A stretch of DNA of 64,000 nucleotides from Streptomyces sp. NBC_01471 (GTDB taxonomy: Bacteria; Actinomycetota; Actinomycetes; Streptomycetales; Streptomycetaceae). Under the pieces are notes generated by a model. That model ran no database searches. It saw nothing but the letters and a program-made list of their open reading frames with translations, and was not told the DNA's origin. The position numbers and the translations under genes were made by a program. Where the stretch lies: assembly GCF_041438865.1 (NCBI RefSeq), contig NZ_CP109450.1:1-64000 (forward strand). The letters are read 5' to 3'. Below, piece by piece: positions 16,882 to 25,833 of this stretch; positions within the stretch are counted from its first letter, which is position 1; every line of letters starts with the position of its first letter.

Positions 16882-17949
16882 TCACCGCCCGCGGCCGCTC
16901 GGTCGCATCGCCTCTACAGGTGGTGTTCGGCCCAGAGAGTCAGCAGGCCGGCTGCGCCGGTCCCGGCTCCCTAGCACAGGCCTCGCAGCATGTGCCCTGC
17001 TATCGCGCGGCGCTGGGCATGGATCCAGCGGTAAATACGGATCGTACGGCCGGGCCGGGCAGGCCGTGAACGCGGGGTGTCGGTGTCGGTCACGGGGGTT
17101 CCCTTCGGGATGTGGGCAGGACGGAGCTCGGCGCGTCGGCCGCCGCAGGGGGTGAGGAGCGGGAGAGGCAGCTCGGGTGCCAGCCTGGTGTCTGCCGTTG
17201 GACGTCGTGGATGTGGCCATGGCTGTCCGGGGTCGCGGGCGGGACGTTCCGGTACGGACGGTCCGGTGGGCGGCGGCCAGGAGTGCGGAAACCGCCGCGA
17301 GTTCGGTGCCGGTCATGGTGGCGATCTGGTCGATGCTCAGCAGCAGCTGGTCGTGGAGGAGGAATGCGTCCTCGACGGCGGTGAGCACGCGACCACTGCG
17401 GTGGGCGACAGTGCGGGCGTGCTTTCCCCACGCCCAGGCGGCGGGGTGCCGTTCGCAGACAACGGTGGTCCAGTTGTCGGCAACGAGGTTGAAGAGGTGA
17501 GATACGGCTAACTGCGCTTCCTCCGGGGAGAGATGGGCTGCCGCGTAGGCGTGGTAGGCCGGGCGGTGCAGATCGTAGAAGGCGTGAAGGCGTAGAAGGC
17601 GTTGGTGAGGATGGTGGGCGGGGCGGGGTTCATGGTCGCTCTCTTGCCGGTCGTGGTCAGCCGAAGGCTCCGGCCAAGAGGCTGCGGGCCGGGTCTCCAG
17701 GGTGGAGTGCGCTTGGCGCCATAGCGGCCGGGCGACATCGGGCAGGCTCCGCAGAGCGATCGTGAGCCGTTTGACGACCGGCCAGGCAGGGACGCCGGGG
17801 CCGTCGAGCGCCTGGTCCAGCTCGTCCGGGGTGATGATGTGCTGCGCGGAGGCGAGGATCGCCTTGGTCCTCGGTTCTCCAGCCGCGTACTGAAGAGCCC
17901 ACAGGTAGGTACGAAGGTCGCGGACGGGGTCGGTAGCGGTCGGCTTCAC
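16882..17949 (-). CDS. Apparent fusion of a hypothetical and a sigma-like gene
   Basis: Residues 1-108 form a helical protein (VRDLRTYLWALQYAAGEPRT) resembling the small-regulator domain common in Streptomyces. Residues about 120-225 (RPAYHAYAAAHLSPEEAQLA, then LLLSIDQIATMTGTELAAV) resemble a sigma-70-like protein. An internal ATG at 17632 begins MNPAPPTILTNAFYAF in another frame. One deleted base near 17585 would put the sigma-like body into the upstream frame, so two genes probably became one reading frame. The last 120 residues are Arg/Pro-rich and look out of frame. The full 355-residue product is doubtful; the two natural pieces are better supported. Confidence 0.5.
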   Translation of the reverse strand: MKPTATDPVRDLRTYLWALQYAAGEPRTKAILASAQHIITPDELDQALDGPGVPAWPVVKRLTIALRSLPDVARPLWRQAHSTLETRPAASWPEPSADHDRQESDHEPRPAHHPHQRLLRLHAFYDLHRPAYHAYAAAHLSPEEAQLAVSHLFNLVADNWTTVVCERHPAAWAWGKHARTVAHRSGRVLTAVEDAFLLHDQLLLSIDQIATMTGTELAAVSALLAAAHRTVRTGTSRPRPRTAMATSTTSNGRHQAGTRAASPAPHPLRRPTRRAPSCPHPEGNPRDRHRHPAFTACPARPYDPYLPLDPCPAPRDSRAHAARPVLGSRDRRSRPADSLGRTPPVEAMRPSGRGR

Positions 17950-18110
17950 GCCCGCAGCTGCTTCCCAGAGGGGCTTCAGCAGCTCGGAGTTACCGTCACA
18001 GGCCCCGACGCAGCTCAGTCGTTCGGACAGTCGAGGCCGTTGGTGGCGAGCGGGGGCTCAGGTCTCCGTGCTCGGCTCGTCGGCCGGGCACGGAGAGGTT
18101 GTGGGTGCTG

Positions 18111-19406
18111 TCAGCTGGTGGGGTGAAGGTAGAAGGCTTCGTTGTCGGCCGGGAAGGGCAGGGGGCCGTACTGCTGCTCGTACTGGATGACGGGGGTGCC
18201 GTCGGCGGTGCCGTTGCCCGCGACGTTCAGCAGGTACTCGGTCCTCTCGTTGGTGATGGTCGTCAGGTTCGGGAACAGCGGGAGGGGGTGTTCCAGGACG
18301 AAGTTCTGGGTGTCAGTGGTGGGGCCGTGCCGGTGGCAGTCCCAGATGTTCATCCGGGAGCCCTCTTTACTGGCGGTGCCGTTGTCGACGTCCACGCACT
18401 TGCCGCTGTTCACGCTGACAATCCGGTCCGACCTGTGCTGGAAGCCGTCGGGGCGCAGGGTCCACTGCTGGTTGGTGCCGTTGTCGGGGTGATAGAGGAT
18501 GAGGTGCGTCCCGTTGGTTCTGCGGGCCTGGTAGACGTCAAGGACGCTGCCGTTGCCTCCGTTGTCGCCGAGCGTGAAGCGGGCGGGGCCGGCGCCGGCG
18601 CGCAAGGAGGAGAAGGTGATGGGCCAGTGGTCGCTGCCGCGAGGGTTGCCGCGGGCGGCCTGCCAGTTCTGGGTCAGGACGTTGGAGACGGCGTAATCCA
18701 GGCGACCGCCGCTGAGCTGGGTGGGGCCGCCGTTCTCGTAGATGTGAGAGTTGGCGGGGATGCCGGTGGTTCCGCCGACGGGCAGGGAGCGCGGGGCGCG
18801 GTTGAAGTCTCCCAGGACCACCCAGTTTCCCAGGGCGAGCTGCCTGCTGCGGGTGGCGACGCGGCGTACGAGGGAGGCGGCGTCGGTGCCGCCGCTGGCG
18901 CTGGCGTGGATGGAGGCGAACAGGGTGTTGTCGGCCTGCCGTACGACGCCGAGGGCGGACCGGTAGACGCCGGCGATCTCTTCCACGCGGTTGGGTCGGA
19001 ACGAGGTGATCATGGCCGGGTTCACGCCCCGAGCCGGGTTGGCGCCCTGGTGGAGGATGTAGAGGTAGCGCTCGCCGCGGGTGCGGGTGGCGGGGATGCG
19101 GTAGGCGCGGATGTTGCGGCCGATACGGCCCAGCGACACGGCCCCGGACGGTGGCGTGATCGATGCCTCCTGCAGGGCCACGACGCTCGCGTTGTCCGAG
19201 AGGCCCAGCGCGTAGGTCCAGCGGCCGGAGGCTCGCTGCATGTTCCAGGTCGCCATCCGGTTACTGTCCGGCGGCGCCGCTGACGCGGTTCCCCCGCCGG
19301 TCAGCAGGAAGGCCGCACACAGTGCGCCCACCACCAACGCGATCAGGCCCCGCCGGCCGCCGATACGCCACAGGGCTGTTCTTGCTCTCTCTTCTGATTG
19401 CTGCAT
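18111..19406 (-). CDS. Secreted CdtB-like nuclease with ricin-type lectin domain
   Basis: A 431-residue protein. The signal peptide covers residues 1-44 (LIALVVGALCAAFLLTGG, then SASAAP-like cleavage). The endonuclease/exonuclease/phosphatase domain spans about 45-290: MATWNMQRASG, VVALQEA, a central histidine region, VVLGDFNRAP, RLDYAVSNV and GSDHWPITF carry the expected Asn, Glu, Asp and His catalytic residues. A beta-trefoil lectin domain follows, about 300-425, with repeated QW-type motifs (NQQWTLRP, NFVLEHP). CdtB-type DNases have this fold. In Streptomyces such secreted proteins could act on DNA or phospholipid outside the cell. The ATG at 19406 starts just before the signal peptide. 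Confidence 0.88.
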   Translation of the reverse strand: MQQSEERARTALWRIGGRRGLIALVVGALCAAFLLTGGGTASAAPPDSNRMATWNMQRASGRWTYALGLSDNASVVALQEASITPPSGAVSLGRIGRNIRAYRIPATRTRGERYLYILHQGANPARGVNPAMITSFRPNRVEEIAGVYRSALGVVRQADNTLFASIHASASGGTDAASLVRRVATRSRQLALGNWVVLGDFNRAPRSLPVGGTTGIPANSHIYENGGPTQLSGGRLDYAVSNVLTQNWQAARGNPRGSDHWPITFSSLRAGAGPARFTLGDNGGNGSVLDVYQARRTNGTHLILYHPDNGTNQQWTLRPDGFQHRSDRIVSVNSGKCVDVDNGTASKEGSRMNIWDCHRHGPTTDTQNFVLEHPLPLFPNLTTITNERTEYLLNVAGNGTADGTPVIQYEQQYGPLPFPADNEAFYLHPTS

Positions 19407-20495
19407 ACACGCCAATGTCCTGCCACCTGGCCCATAACGACAGTTGCATGTAAGACAGTTGACCTGGACGGGTGAAGGGTTCCCCACCAAACGCCCAGAC
19501 TGGAGGCCAGCGGACAGCAGGCGCCCAGGTGCAGCCCGACCAGTCCGTCGGCGGGCCCCGCTGACCCGCGGTGGTTCGAGTCCTGCCCGGGGTGCCCTCG
19601 ACGCCGCGTCAACCGAACGACGTTTTCGCAGGACAGGATGCATTTACTTGACCTGCGAGATGAATCGGACTTTCTGCGCTCCGCTGGGGTGTGAGCCCGG
19701 CTGACACTGGAAAAAACCGGCCTTCTACGGGCGGCTGCGCCGTGTGGACGCGTGGATCATGCTCGCCGCCTACCGCGCCCGGCTCGGACACACCGCCACC
19801 GCTCACCTCGCCGACGGGCGGCACATCCTCGACGCACCGGCCCTGGACCGGCACAACGTCCACGTCCGCTAACGGCCCTTGTGGGAAAGCCCTCTGCACC
19901 GCGGCCCCGTCCCCGACCGGCTGCCCGTGCAACAAGCCTGGTCGTGGTGCTCTGTACCCGACTGCCGCCTCGTCCCGGTCGCTGACCCTGGCCCGCGGGG
20001 TGCGCCGCCAATGCTGCCCGGCGGAACGGTGGAGAGCAGCGACGCGACGCCCGAGCAGGCCCCCTGCACCATGAAGCCGCTGAGGAGGCCCCCCTCACCC
20101 TGACCGATCCGGTACGACTGGGCTGGGTGCTGGATGAGACCGGCGAGGTCTACGGCGCGTGGGGCCCAACGCCCGGCTCCGTCCGGCCGCCGGGGTTACC
20201 ACCATCGGGCCGGCGGACGTCGACCTCGCCACCGGACGGGCGGGCGGCAGCACAGTCGGCGCGGTCCCTGTCCACACAAAGGGCACCGCTTGGGCGGTCA
20301 TGGGCATGCCGCCTGCGTGGTCGACAGCCGCGCCGCGGCCCTGGGCATGGGCCGAACGGGTGCATCTGAGCCGGTCTGCAGGGTGGGCCGCTCCGATCGC
20401 GATCTTGCCTCGGCCGCCGGGTTAAGGTCCGCGTGGAAACGCTCCCCTGAGGCAGTTCCTGCTCCTCCCGCCGGCGTCCTTGGAGGCTCGTAGGT
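19407..20495. other. 1.1-kb gap with one gene fragment
   Basis: On the plus strand, about 19709-19872 encodes a 50-residue piece (KKPAFYGRLRRVDAWIMLAA and ending RHNVHVR) that reads like the end of a small hypothetical protein but lacks a start. The rest holds composition-driven open frames only. The last 30 bases include the GGAGG site of the channel gene. Confidence 0.4.
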
Positions 20496-21554
20496 ATGCC
20501 CCGTTCATACGGCGGGCCAGCGAACGGCCGACGTAACTGCCTGGCCGGGCTCCCGTCGGGAGCGGCCGCGCTGCTCGCAGCGGTCGCTGCGGTGCTGAGC
20601 ACGCTGATCATCGCCACGCCCGCTGCTGCGGCCACGCCCACTGCTGCGGCCGTGCCCAGTTGCAGGGTCGGGGCTTACGTCACCGACCTCTACGCGGTGG
20701 ATCCGGTCGAGAGCACCGTGAACGCGGACCTGTGGCTGTGGAGCGTATGCCCACGCAAGGACCTTGCCGCTGTCCAGCGTCTCGAATTCACCAACGCGAC
20801 GAAGACGATACTGACCGCGCCTTCCAGCGAGAAGGTGGACAACGAGTACTGGACTCAGGTCAAAGTAGCCGGGACCTTCCGGCAGACCCTGAACCTGACG
20901 GACTTCCCGTTCGACAAACAGGTCGTCCGGATCCGGGTTGAGGAAAACAAACTGGACAAGTCACGGTTCGTCTACCGGGCGGACGCGAAGAACTCCACGT
21001 ACAACCCCAGTATCCATCCCGGCGACTTCAAGATCACGCGATTCCGGATCGGTGTCGGTGACGCGCCCTACAGGACGAGCTTCGGCGATCCCCGGCTCAC
21101 GCAAGGAGGCAGCAGTCACTACTCCCAGCTGGTGATCGAGTTCCAGCTCACCCGAGTGGACCTCACGAGTTTCGGCAAGCAGATCCTGCCGGTGTATGTG
21201 GCTCTCCTGGTCGCCCTGATCTCGTTTCTGATCTGGTCGAAGGACAACGAGGTCGCCATGGTCGCACGGCTCGGGATTCTCGGTACCGCGCTCTTCACGA
21301 TCATGCTCAACCTGCGGGCGGTCGACGAGGCGCTGGGCACCTTCCTGAACGTGACGCTGGTCGAAGAGATCCACTTCATGAGCCTGCTCTACGTACTGGT
21401 CGGTGTCGCCAACACCACCTACATCATGAAGCTGTTGACCGATCCCATGGCCGAACCGGCGGCGAGGCGCTTCAACAACCGCACTTTCGCCATCGCGACG
21501 GCCTTGTACCTCATCGCCAACATCGTCGTCATCGCCCTCACCGTGTCGTTCTGA
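20496..21554 (+). CDS. Pentameric ligand-gated ion channel homologue
   Basis: A 352-residue Cys-loop receptor-like protein. A signal peptide occupies about residues 1-46. A beta-rich extracellular domain runs to about 225 and contains DLWLWSVCPR and the loop FPFDKQVVRI. Relatives in bacteria keep the aromatic-Pro-Phe-Asp core of this loop but lack the disulphide. Four membrane segments follow: TM1 ILPVYVALLVALISFLIW, TM2 ARLGILGTALFTIMLN, TM3 FMSLLYVLVGVANTTYIM and TM4 at the C-terminus. TM2 would line the pore. GGAGG lies 9 bases before the ATG. The gene stands alone, so the ligand is unknown. Confidence 0.87.
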   Translation: MPRSYGGPANGRRNCLAGLPSGAAALLAAVAAVLSTLIIATPAAAATPTAAAVPSCRVGAYVTDLYAVDPVESTVNADLWLWSVCPRKDLAAVQRLEFTNATKTILTAPSSEKVDNEYWTQVKVAGTFRQTLNLTDFPFDKQVVRIRVEENKLDKSRFVYRADAKNSTYNPSIHPGDFKITRFRIGVGDAPYRTSFGDPRLTQGGSSHYSQLVIEFQLTRVDLTSFGKQILPVYVALLVALISFLIWSKDNEVAMVARLGILGTALFTIMLNLRAVDEALGTFLNVTLVEEIHFMSLLYVLVGVANTTYIMKLLTDPMAEPAARRFNNRTFAIATALYLIANIVVIALTVSF

Positions 21555-21568
21555 GTCTCCAGGAGGCG

Positions 21569-22050
21569 GTGGAGGATCGCCGACGCCGTCGCATCCGCAC
21601 GACCGGTGTACTGATCGCGGGCGGGCGCCCGGTCGGGCCCAGTGCGGCTGCCGGGCTCCGCCGCCCTGGGGTGCGCTGCCGCCTGGTCGACCGGTTACCG
21701 GCCCGCCTTCCGTACGCCAGGGCAGTCGGTATCGTGCCGCGTACCCCGGAGATCCGGGATCGGACGGGCCTGGCCCTCACCGCCGTGGAAAGGCGCCGTT
21801 GTGCTGCACGGTCAGCTGAGTTACGTCATTGGCCGGGAACAGGCACGGACAGACCTTGGCTGCCGCCCGAGGTGCCGTACGGGTTCGCCTCGATGCCGCA
21901 GTAAGAGACCGGGCGCATCCTCCAGGAGTACGCCGCCGGGCTGGGCGCGCTCGTTGAACGTGGCACCGAGCTGTTGTCGTCCGCCCGGAGCAGGGCGGGA
22001 TCACCGCCCTGCTGCCCACCGCCTCCGGCGCCGGAACGGTCCCTCGTATG
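21569..22050 (+). pseudogene. FAD-dependent monooxygenase, N-terminal remnant
   Basis: The frame carries VLIAGGRPVGPSAAAGLRRP, a damaged Rossmann GxGxxG motif, followed by GVRCRLVDRLPARLPYARAV and the pattern of phenol-hydroxylase-type flavin monooxygenases as far as VPYGFASMPQ. It then hits a stop. The continuation (ILQEYAAGLGALVERGTELL) is visible for another 40 codons in a shifted frame before similarity ends near 22050. Key glycines are substituted and about two thirds of the protein is missing, so it is dead. Confidence 0.75.
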
Positions 22051-22216
22051 GACCGGGCTCCAGGCATTCCCGCTCTGCGGAGGCAGCGGCCATGCCATCG
22101 AACTACCCCCTGGCCTGGGCCCGTTGGACTTGGTTTTGGGTTTGGTTCGGATTTGGTTCGGGCTCGTTGGGCTTCGGAGGGGCTCCCCTGTCGGCCGGGT
22201 TCGGCCCGACGCGGAA

Positions 22217-23143
22217 TCAGGCCCGGGCGTGTGTGGTGATGTCTGCGGTGAACTCGGTGATGGCAGCCGGAGTCACCGTCGGGCGGCACTGGCGAAGAGC
22301 GGTCAGGTAGTCGTCGGTGTGTGCGCCCGCTTCGGCGGCGTTGCGTTCGAAGGCGGCCTGGGCGGCGATCCGGGCCGCGTGTTCGATGTCGGCCGGGGTG
22401 AACAGCTCGCTCGCCTCGACCAGTGCATCCAGATCGACGTCGTCGCGCCGGGCGGAATAGCGCGACCAGATCGCCGCCCGGGCGGTCGCGTCCGGAGTGC
22501 CGATCGGGATCAGGTAGTCGAACCGGCCCGGGCGCAGGAACGCCGGGTCGAGGGAACGGATGGAGTTCGTGGCACAGACCAGCAGCCGTTCGTCACGCTC
22601 GCGAAAGCCGGGGATGAGTTTGAGGAGCTCGTTGGTGACCCCGTACATCGCGGACATCGCGGATTCCGTGCCTGTGCTGCGTACCGGTGCGATCTCCTCG
22701 ACCTCGTCGATGAAGACCAGGACCCTCTCCAGCTCGGAGATCCGGGCGAATGCCGTGCGCAGGGCCGCGGCGAGGTTGCCCTCGTCCGCCAGGCGCGACG
22801 GCAGCAGCTCGACGAAGGGCCATCCCAGACGGGAGGCGATAGCACGGGCGAAGGTGGTCTTGCCGGTCCCGGGCGGCCCGAAAAGGGTGATGGCGCGGGG
22901 CGGGATGACATCGTGCCGGGCGGCTCGCTCCGGTTCGGCCAGGGGCAGGACGATACGCCGCTCGATCAGGTTCTTCTCCGCCTCCATCCCGGCCACCTTG
23001 CCCCACAGGTCACCCGGGAGGAGCCGGCCCCCCAACTCCTCCAGGAGGTTGGCCGTGGTGCCGGTGGCGGGCTCGGTCTTCTCGAAGTACGCGACAGCGG
23101 GTCGCCGCGTGTAACCGGCTTTGCTCAGCCCCTCGCCGAGCAT
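22217..23143 (-). CDS. AAA+ ATPase domain (downstream part of split GNAT-AAA gene)
   Basis: The 308-residue product has Walker A GPPGTGKTT, Walker B VLVFIDEVEEI, sensor 1 LVCATNS, and the arginine region DPAFLRPGRFDYLIPIGTPD of classical AAA+ proteins. A small helical lid domain follows (LFTPADIEHAARIAAQAAFE). The ATG at 23143 lies two codons after an in-frame TAG that ends the acetyltransferase frame. The reading frame is otherwise continuous with 23482, and the sequence between (LGEGLSKAGYTRRPAVAYFE) looks like the end of an acetyltransferase fold. The gene was therefore probably one GNAT-AAA+ protein of about 420 residues. Confidence 0.85.
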   Translation of the reverse strand: MLGEGLSKAGYTRRPAVAYFEKTEPATGTTANLLEELGGRLLPGDLWGKVAGMEAEKNLIERRIVLPLAEPERAARHDVIPPRAITLFGPPGTGKTTFARAIASRLGWPFVELLPSRLADEGNLAAALRTAFARISELERVLVFIDEVEEIAPVRSTGTESAMSAMYGVTNELLKLIPGFRERDERLLVCATNSIRSLDPAFLRPGRFDYLIPIGTPDATARAAIWSRYSARRDDVDLDALVEASELFTPADIEHAARIAAQAAFERNAAEAGAHTDDYLTALRQCRPTVTPAAITEFTADITTHARA

Positions 23144-23146
23144 CTC

Positions 23147-23482
23147 CTACTCGGCCAGTACGTAAGCGATACGGCGTACCCGTGCCTCGACCAGCCGGCG
23201 TTCGAGTTCCATCAGAAGCGCGCTCGCCAGCCCCCGGCCACGCCAGGCCGGCGCGATAGCGATACGCATCACCCAGGCCCGTCCGCCGGACACATGGGCA
23301 AGCGCCGCGCCGATCGGTTCGCCCCGGTGGACTGCGACCACCGCGGGCTGGCGGGATGTCAGGGCGCTGATGCACTCGGCCAAGGAGAAGACGGACTCCT
23401 GGCCGAGATCTGCTGTGCTGTCGATGAGATGGACAACCGCCGCCAGATCGTCCTCGCGGTAGTCATGGATGAGCCAGTTCAC
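23147..23482 (-). CDS. GNAT domain (upstream part of split GNAT-AAA gene)
   Basis: A 111-residue acetyltransferase domain starting MNWLIHDYREDDLAAVVHLI. The acetyl-CoA binding core RIAIAPAWRGRGLASALLME (RxxGxG/A form) is intact. The frame ends with a TAG that sits exactly where the domain should continue into GLSKAGYTRRPAVAYFEK, which is encoded after the stop in the same frame. Codons around the junction read GAG TAG GAG ATG. A single GAG-to-TAG change would explain the split. Without readthrough the last strand of the acetyltransferase is missing. Confidence 0.8.
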   Translation of the reverse strand: MNWLIHDYREDDLAAVVHLIDSTADLGQESVFSLAECISALTSRQPAVVAVHRGEPIGAALAHVSGGRAWVMRIAIAPAWRGRGLASALLMELERRLVEARVRRIAYVLAE

Positions 23483-24694
23483 GTGCCGCTCCTCGCTCCA
23501 GGTAGTGCCGCAGACGCTAGATCGTGAGCGGCGAGCGGTCGTGCTCCGCTACGGACAAGACCAGAGGGGTAACCGTACGAAGTGGAAGCGGTGGGGGCGC
23601 AGTATTACGGCTATCGGGCCGGAACCCGGCTGAGCCCGGGTCTGCACCTGCAAGCGCCGGTGACCGGGGCCGTGGATGGTTCCGCCGTGTGACGTGTGTG
23701 CCGGGAGTGGATCCGGCCCGCCCCCGGGGTGGCGCCTCCAACCGCCTGATACCAAGCGGCCGGCGGCCGGGGCCCGGCGGTCGGTACCAAGGCGCCCGGC
23801 GCTCAGTGGCCGGTGCCTGGTGCTTTGGAGTCGTCGCATGCGGCGAAGGACAGAACCGGTGATGGGCGAGGTTGCCGTCCTGGCCCGGGGCGAGTGGTTG
23901 AACCGACACTGGTCCCCCGCTCTCCTGAGGGACGGCGGGGCCTGCCGAGGCCTTGGTGGTGCTGGACCACCGCGCCCCGGCCACCGGAACCCCCGGTCCG
24001 CCGGAACCTCCGGGCGACGGCGAACTTCGTCAACCTCTGGCGGGTGCGTGCCGGAGTTCGTTCCATCGGCACTGACCGTGCGCGCGACGCCCGCGTGATC
24101 CCTCAGCAGCGGTACGGCCAGCGGCGGCGGTGGAAAACCCGGTTGATAGCCGGCTACGCGAAGCAGGTGACCGAGTCCGGCGGCACAGCGCTCCTCGAAG
24201 ACCACCGCTGGCTCCGGCATCCCGCGATGCCAGTACACGACCGTGGACACCACGTCACCCACAGCCACCGAAGTGACCACGGGGGTACTCGGGCAACCCC
24301 CGCCAGGACGGGATTTGCTGTGTACGGGCCGTGACACGGAGTGAGAAACCGGGGCCTCAGGGCCGGTGATCTGTGAGCCCGGGCATAGGGGCCACGTCAC
24401 ACAGGACGACACCTAGTAGGTCCGCGGCAGGGTTTGCCCCTTCCCTGCGGGCCCCACCCCACACCTGTCCGATTTGTAACTAAATATCGTCGTAGGTCAC
24501 ATAATTGCCATCGACCCCGACCCTCTCGCAAGGTGATTGACGTACCGGGGAGCCGAGCGCCGGACCGGGCAGAACACACCGCCCGCCATCCAGACACCGG
24601 CCCCACGACACGCACCACGGCCCCAGCGCCCCACCCGTGTCGCCGACCCCCCAGTCGGCCTCCCCACGACGTCCCCCACTGGAGAGGTACCCCC
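23483..24694. other. 1.2-kb gap without a recognisable gene
   Basis: Long frames on both strands are GC-driven and match nothing I know. The right end (about 24470-24694) is the leader of a secreted transglycosylase gene. A lower-GC patch at 24475-24515 (GTAACTAAATATCG) probably holds its promoter, and GGAGAGG precedes the ATG. The long leader may be structured. Confidence 0.4.
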
Positions 24695-25300
24695 ATGACT
24701 GCCACCACCCGCCGCACCCTCAGCCCCCGCAAGACCTCCGTGGCCGGCATCGCCGCCGCCGGCGCCGCCGCCTGCGCCCTGTCCCTGGCCCCGCACCCCG
24801 CCCACGCCGCCGAGCCCACCGCCACACCCGTCTCCGCCGCCGCCGTCACCACCGCCCAGATCACCCAGCAGGCCCACCACGCCGAAAAGGCCGCCCACGC
24901 CAAGGCCGCCAAGGCGAAGAAGGCCCCCAAGGCCAAGCACCTCGACACTGTCGCCGCGATCGTCAAGAGCCCCAAGTACAGCAACAACCTCGACGGCTGG
25001 ATCAAGGAATCGCTGGCCATCATGAAGGCCAAGCACATCCCCGGCAGCTACGACGGCCTGCACCGCAACATCATGCGCGAATCCAGCGGCAACCCCCACG
25101 CCCAGAACAACTGGGACGTCAACGCCCAGAACGGCATCCCCTCCAAGGGACTCCTCCAGGTCATCCAGCCCACCTTCGACACCTACCACGTCAAGGGCAC
25201 CAAGAACAGCCTCACCGACCCCGTCGCCAACATCGTCGCCGCAGCCAACTACGCCGCCGACAAATACGGCTCGATGGACAACGTCAACTCCGCCTACTGA
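24695..25300 (+). CDS. Secreted transglycosylase (SLT domain)
   Basis: A 201-residue exported protein. Its Sec signal peptide ends near residue 37 (LSLAPHPAHA). A Lys/Ala-rich linker follows (residues 65-88), then a soluble lytic transglycosylase domain. The domain contains IMRESSGNPHAQNNWD, where the Glu is the catalytic acid, and GLLQVIQPTFDTYHV, ending with VAAANYAADKYG. It should cleave peptidoglycan in the wall. GGAGAGG precedes the ATG. The region upstream is long (over 200 bases) and may be a regulated leader, as known for several Streptomyces wall hydrolases. Confidence 0.9.
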   Translation: MTATTRRTLSPRKTSVAGIAAAGAAACALSLAPHPAHAAEPTATPVSAAAVTTAQITQQAHHAEKAAHAKAAKAKKAPKAKHLDTVAAIVKSPKYSNNLDGWIKESLAIMKAKHIPGSYDGLHRNIMRESSGNPHAQNNWDVNAQNGIPSKGLLQVIQPTFDTYHVKGTKNSLTDPVANIVAAANYAADKYGSMDNVNSAY

Positions 25301-25392
25301 TCCAACCGATCCAGCGGACTGACCACACACCCCACGACCACCTGAGTCCGTGGGACGGCTGACTCCTCCAGGAGCGGCAGGACTCAGGTCCT

Positions 25393-25440
25393 GGCGGGGG
25401 CCGGAACAGGTTCACGGGTGAACCTGTCCCAGCCCCCGCC
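25393..25440. terminator. Long hairpin terminator after transglycosylase gene
   Basis: Two nested perfect stems lie within 48 bases: GGCGGGGGC at 25393 pairs with GCCCCCGCC ending at 25440, and inside them AACAGGTTCAC pairs with GTGAACCTGT. It lies about 90 bases after the stop codon and can serve both strands. Confidence 0.75.
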
Positions 25441-25450
25441 GACAGCCTCT

Positions 25451-25833
25451 TCACGGAACAGCGACCACCACCTGAACCGGGACGGCAGGGGGACCCGACG
25501 AAGCAACCATGGCATCCGCACTCGCAGCATTAAGAGCAAGACGGACATCAGCCAGGACCGCAGGACGAATCAAAGCCGGCACATCATCCCCATGCGGGTG
25601 GGAACTGAGCGGGTCGAAGAAGAAAACGAGCAGGTCGATCTGCCCCTGCGTGACCAGCGCACCGATCTGCTGGTCACCACTGAGCGGACCATTACGCAAC
25701 GCAGTGACAGGTAGCCCCGGACGGCGGGTAATGTCGGAGACGGCCGCGAGCTGGGTCCACAGTTCCGCGTACGCGCCGTAAAGGGCCGCGCGACGGGCGG
25801 TGTCCCCGGCAGTGGTCAGCCGTTCGGCAGCCC
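25451..25833 (-). pseudogene. Methylglyoxal synthase-like remnant
   Basis: The minus strand encodes GPLSGDQQIGALVTQGQIDL, then LVFFFDPLSSHPHGDDVPAL and LALNAASADAMVAS. These are the signature strands of methylglyoxal synthase, which converts dihydroxyacetone phosphate to methylglyoxal. The frame is open upstream through ARRAALYGAYAELWTQLAAV but has no usable start. The N-terminal part with the catalytic phosphate-binding residues is lost. After VAS the C-terminus is replaced by an unrelated tail (SGPPAVPVQVVVAVP). It is truncated at both ends and should not be active. Confidence 0.75.

Noticed and set aside
19407..19643. An N-terminal extension of 79 codons on the CdtB-like protein
   Set aside because: The signal peptide begins after the ATG at 19406, so the upstream part would bury it. 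The extension is Arg/Gly-rich and non-protein-like.
23549..24412. A 287-codon minus-strand frame between the GNAT gene and the transglycosylase gene
   Set aside because: It has no recognisable motif, an uneven composition and no credible ribosome binding site. It was left as intergenic DNA.
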